Positions 13,209 to 14,738 of a stretch of 14,738 nucleotides of DNA are shown here, in pieces (position 1 is the first letter of the stretch; every line of letters starts with the position of its first letter). The notes under the pieces were generated by a model. It was not told where the DNA came from. It ran no database searches and saw only the letters and a program-made list of their open reading frames with translations. The stretch is from Trebonia sp. (GTDB lineage: Bacteria > Actinomycetota > Actinomycetes > Streptosporangiales > Streptosporangiaceae). The stretch covers positions 1 to 14,738 of the forward strand of contig JASHXJ010000256.1 of NCBI GenBank assembly GCA_030043595.1, read 5' to 3'. The position numbers were made by a program, and so were the translations under genes.

Positions 13209-14069
13209 TCAGCACGGCGGCTCGGGCGTCTGGTGCAAGAAGGCCAGCGGCTGCCACTTAGTGATCTCCTGCCACAGTGTCGCGGCGTCCGTCAACTGCG
13301 ACCAGGAGTCGTGCGGGGCCTGCTCACAGGTCTGACGGGAGGTCACCTTCGCGTCCCGGTAGGAGACGATGCCGTTCTGCGGACTGACCAGGATGGTTAT
13401 CCAGCCGCCCGGATTGTCGGCCAGTACATATCCAACCGGCGACGGGTTGACACCGGCGATTGTCAGCTTCTCGGTCGGCAGCCACACCGTGTATAGCATC
13501 ACGGTCACTCCGTATACCGCGAAAACCAGGGCTACCAGGTACGCGGCAATCGTAAGCGGCGGGATGTTCATGCGGTTGATCGCGCCGGTCGCGAGCCCGA
13601 TTACCGCGGCGATAATCATGAAGGGCCACTGGGTGCAGATGAAAGACAGCACAACCGTGGCCAGCACGACTATTGCCTGCGGCGAGAGCGGCAGGCCCTT
13701 CACGGACTTTCTTGCCTCGCTGCGGTGCGTGAGCGCGTTGAAGATCGTTCCCGCCAGCACGGCGGCGACCAGGATAGGCAGGCCAGAGAGCAGGCCACCG
13801 ACCACGATGGTGGGCAGTCCGGCATTCTGCAGGATGCCCAGCGCGATGGGAATGTTGCCCTTGGACAGCACATAGCCTTTAAGGACAAGGAAGGCGCCCA
13901 GCATGAGCGTTCCTGTCCCTGGGTGATTAATGTACGACTTGATGATCGTGGTGAGCGGCTCTGCCGCCTCCTCCCAGTCGTGGGGGCCAGCTGGCGTCCG
14001 GCTAGGTCTCGCCGGCGCGCTAACCGTGCGCCTATCGTCCGCTCCGGCATCAGCCGCTATCCCGCCCAT
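13209..14069 (-). CDS. Hypothetical multipass membrane protein
   Basis: A 286-residue protein with no recognised function. A polar, disordered Arg/Pro/Ala-rich N-terminus (1-35) precedes hydrophobic segments at about 52-68, 86-111, 131-146, 149-163 and 172-193. A soluble C-terminal region (197-286) includes GYVLADNPGGWITILVSP (213-230) and an isolated Cys pair (248 and 286). That pattern resembles uncharacterised actinomycete membrane proteins whose tail follows a membrane bundle. The frame stays open to 14585, but the added part lies over the M50 protease gene on the other strand and reads as its shadow, so ATG 14069 with a weak G-rich ribosome site is preferred. Codons are noticeably less GC-rich than in neighbours (many ATA, ATT, ACA, GTT), suggesting a different origin. 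It converges with the acylase gene. Confidence 0.65.
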   Translation of the reverse strand: MGGIAADAGADDRRTVSAPARPSRTPAGPHDWEEAAEPLTTIIKSYINHPGTGTLMLGAFLVLKGYVLSKGNIPIALGILQNAGLPTIVVGGLLSGLPILVAAVLAGTIFNALTHRSEARKSVKGLPLSPQAIVVLATVVLSFICTQWPFMIIAAVIGLATGAINRMNIPPLTIAAYLVALVFAVYGVTVMLYTVWLPTEKLTIAGVNPSPVGYVLADNPGGWITILVSPQNGIVSYRDAKVTSRQTCEQAPHDSWSQLTDAATLWQEITKWQPLAFLHQTPEPPC

Positions 14070-14222
14070 ACTTCGATCGCCCCCGCTCCCGGACAATGCC
14101 GGACAGAACCGCTTATCGTTCTCTCGTTTGTAGCATGGACAAATGCTTCCCGCTGCAATAACCGCTCCGGACTTAGCAATTTCGGCAGCACCGGTACGCC
14201 AGCGGCAGTGTCCTGGCGCGCT

Positions 14223-14228
14223 TAACCT
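14223..14228 (+). promoter_or_regulatory. -10-like element of the M50 protease gene
   Basis: TAACCT fits the actinobacterial TANNNT -10 and ends seven bases before ATG 14236. With no Shine-Dalgarno sequence visible, a leaderless transcript starting at the ATG is likely. The wider 14070-14235 gap is shared with the divergent membrane-protein gene and is AT-richer than its surroundings. Confidence 0.5.
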
Positions 14229-14235
14229 GTCAGCT

Positions 14236-14738
14236 ATGGCGGTGTTCTGGGAGCGGCTGGCCGGGACGCAGGCCGTGCCGCCCGCGTGGGTCATCGCCGC
14301 GAGCGGCCTTGTCGCGTTGCTCGTCGTGCTGAACGCGACGGCCTGGCACCTGGCCAGGAACGCAATCACGATCGCCCACGAGGGCGGGCACGCCCTGGTC
14401 TCGCTGCTGAGCGGGCGGCGGCTTGAGGGGATACGGCTGCATTCCGACACCTCGGGCGAGACCGTGACCCGGGGCAGACGGACCGGGCCCGGCGCGGTGC
14501 TCACCGCGCTCGCCGGGTACGTCACCCCGCCGGTGCTCGGCGCCGGCGCCGCGTGGCTGCTGGCGGCGCACCACGTCACCGCCACGCTGTGGCTGCTGCT
14601 CGCCCTGCTGGTGGCGACGTTCCTCGCGGTCCGGAATGCCTATGGCGTGCTCGCGGTGCTGGCGACCACGGCGGCGGTCTGCGCGGTGACCTGGTTCGCC
14701 TCCGCGGCTGTGCAGGCGGTCTTCGGCTACGGCGTCGC
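14236..14738 (+). CDS. M50B-like membrane metalloprotease (partial)
   Basis: The first 167 codons of a gene that runs off the window end. After a short N-terminus, a membrane segment (about 17-38) is followed by TIAHEGGHALVSLLSGRRL (45-63), where HEGGH (48-52) is the HExxH zinc and catalytic motif lying in a second hydrophobic stretch. IRLHSDTSGETV (66-77) and RRTGPGAVLTALAGYVTPP (81-99) match M50B-like proteins common in actinomycetes. Further membrane segments lie at about 88-110, 115-132 and 138-165; RNAYG (133-137) may be near the third metal ligand. These site-2-protease relatives are expected to cut substrates within or near the membrane; the target is unknown. It is divergent from the membrane-protein gene at 13209-14069. 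Confidence 0.85.
   Translation, partial: MAVFWERLAGTQAVPPAWVIAASGLVALLVVLNATAWHLARNAITIAHEGGHALVSLLSGRRLEGIRLHSDTSGETVTRGRRTGPGAVLTALAGYVTPPVLGAGAAWLLAAHHVTATLWLLLALLVATFLAVRNAYGVLAVLATTAAVCAVTWFASAAVQAVFGYGV

Noticed and set aside
14070..14585. N-terminal extension of the membrane protein frame on the minus strand
   Set aside because: It lies opposite the M50 protease reading frame with its HEGGH motif and reads as low-complexity Ser/Ala/Arg sequence; the family-like part starts near ATG 14069.

Overview
The window is GC-rich throughout and shows an actinomycete style: GTG and TTG starts, several genes with a -10-like hexamer 6-7 nt before the start codon and no Shine-Dalgarno sequence, an alanine-rich lipoprotein, an F420-type PPOX protein, and an M50B-like protease of a kind common in Streptomyces and relatives. 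The genus cannot be fixed from the sequence. No rRNA, tRNA, CRISPR array, insertion sequence, integrase or att site was found, so this looks like an ordinary chromosomal stretch rich in catabolic and accessory genes.

Layout. (1) 1-313, minus: the first 104 codons of a Clp-type ATPase, preceded by a 421-bp gene-free stretch. That stretch holds two 15-bp palindromes spaced 31 bp centre to centre (554-603) and a GC hairpin cluster (628-661). (2) 735-3210, minus: a fructosamine-kinase-family protein behind a YtcJ-like amidohydrolase. (3) 3352-4407, minus: a two-domain DUF4232-like lipoprotein, divergent from (4) 4560-6531, plus: a compact GntR(YtrA)-ABC ATPase-permease cassette. Its promoter has a near-perfect palindrome over the -10 and start point, and both gene junctions are ATGA overlaps. 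(5) 6565-9261, minus: a TauD/TfdA dioxygenase, an SsuD-like flavin monooxygenase and a CxxC redoxin. They are divergent from a second, paralogous SsuD-like monooxygenase (9308-10363, plus) across a 46-bp AT-rich gap. (6) 10379-10801, minus: a PPOX/F420-type protein, divergent from (7) 10884-13163, plus: an Ntn-hydrolase of the penicillin acylase family with no signal peptide. (8) 13209-14069, minus: a less GC-rich multipass membrane protein, divergent from (9) 14236-14738, plus: an M50B-like membrane metalloprotease cut by the window end.

How the genes may work together. Region 5 is the most distinctive. It combines a 2-oxoglutarate dioxygenase with two FMNH2-type monooxygenases, the kinds of enzyme that release sulfite from sulfonates or sulfate from sulfate esters, and adds a thiol redoxin. 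It has no flavin reductase and no uptake transporter, and several positions catalytic in SsuD appear changed. It may be an organosulfur-scavenging module with unusual substrates. The two monooxygenases are nearly the same in the core but differ sharply in the N-terminal loop and the mobile-loop region, as expected if they take different substrates. The GntR cassette is a self-contained, probably autorepressed export or stress unit. The remaining genes look like independent units.
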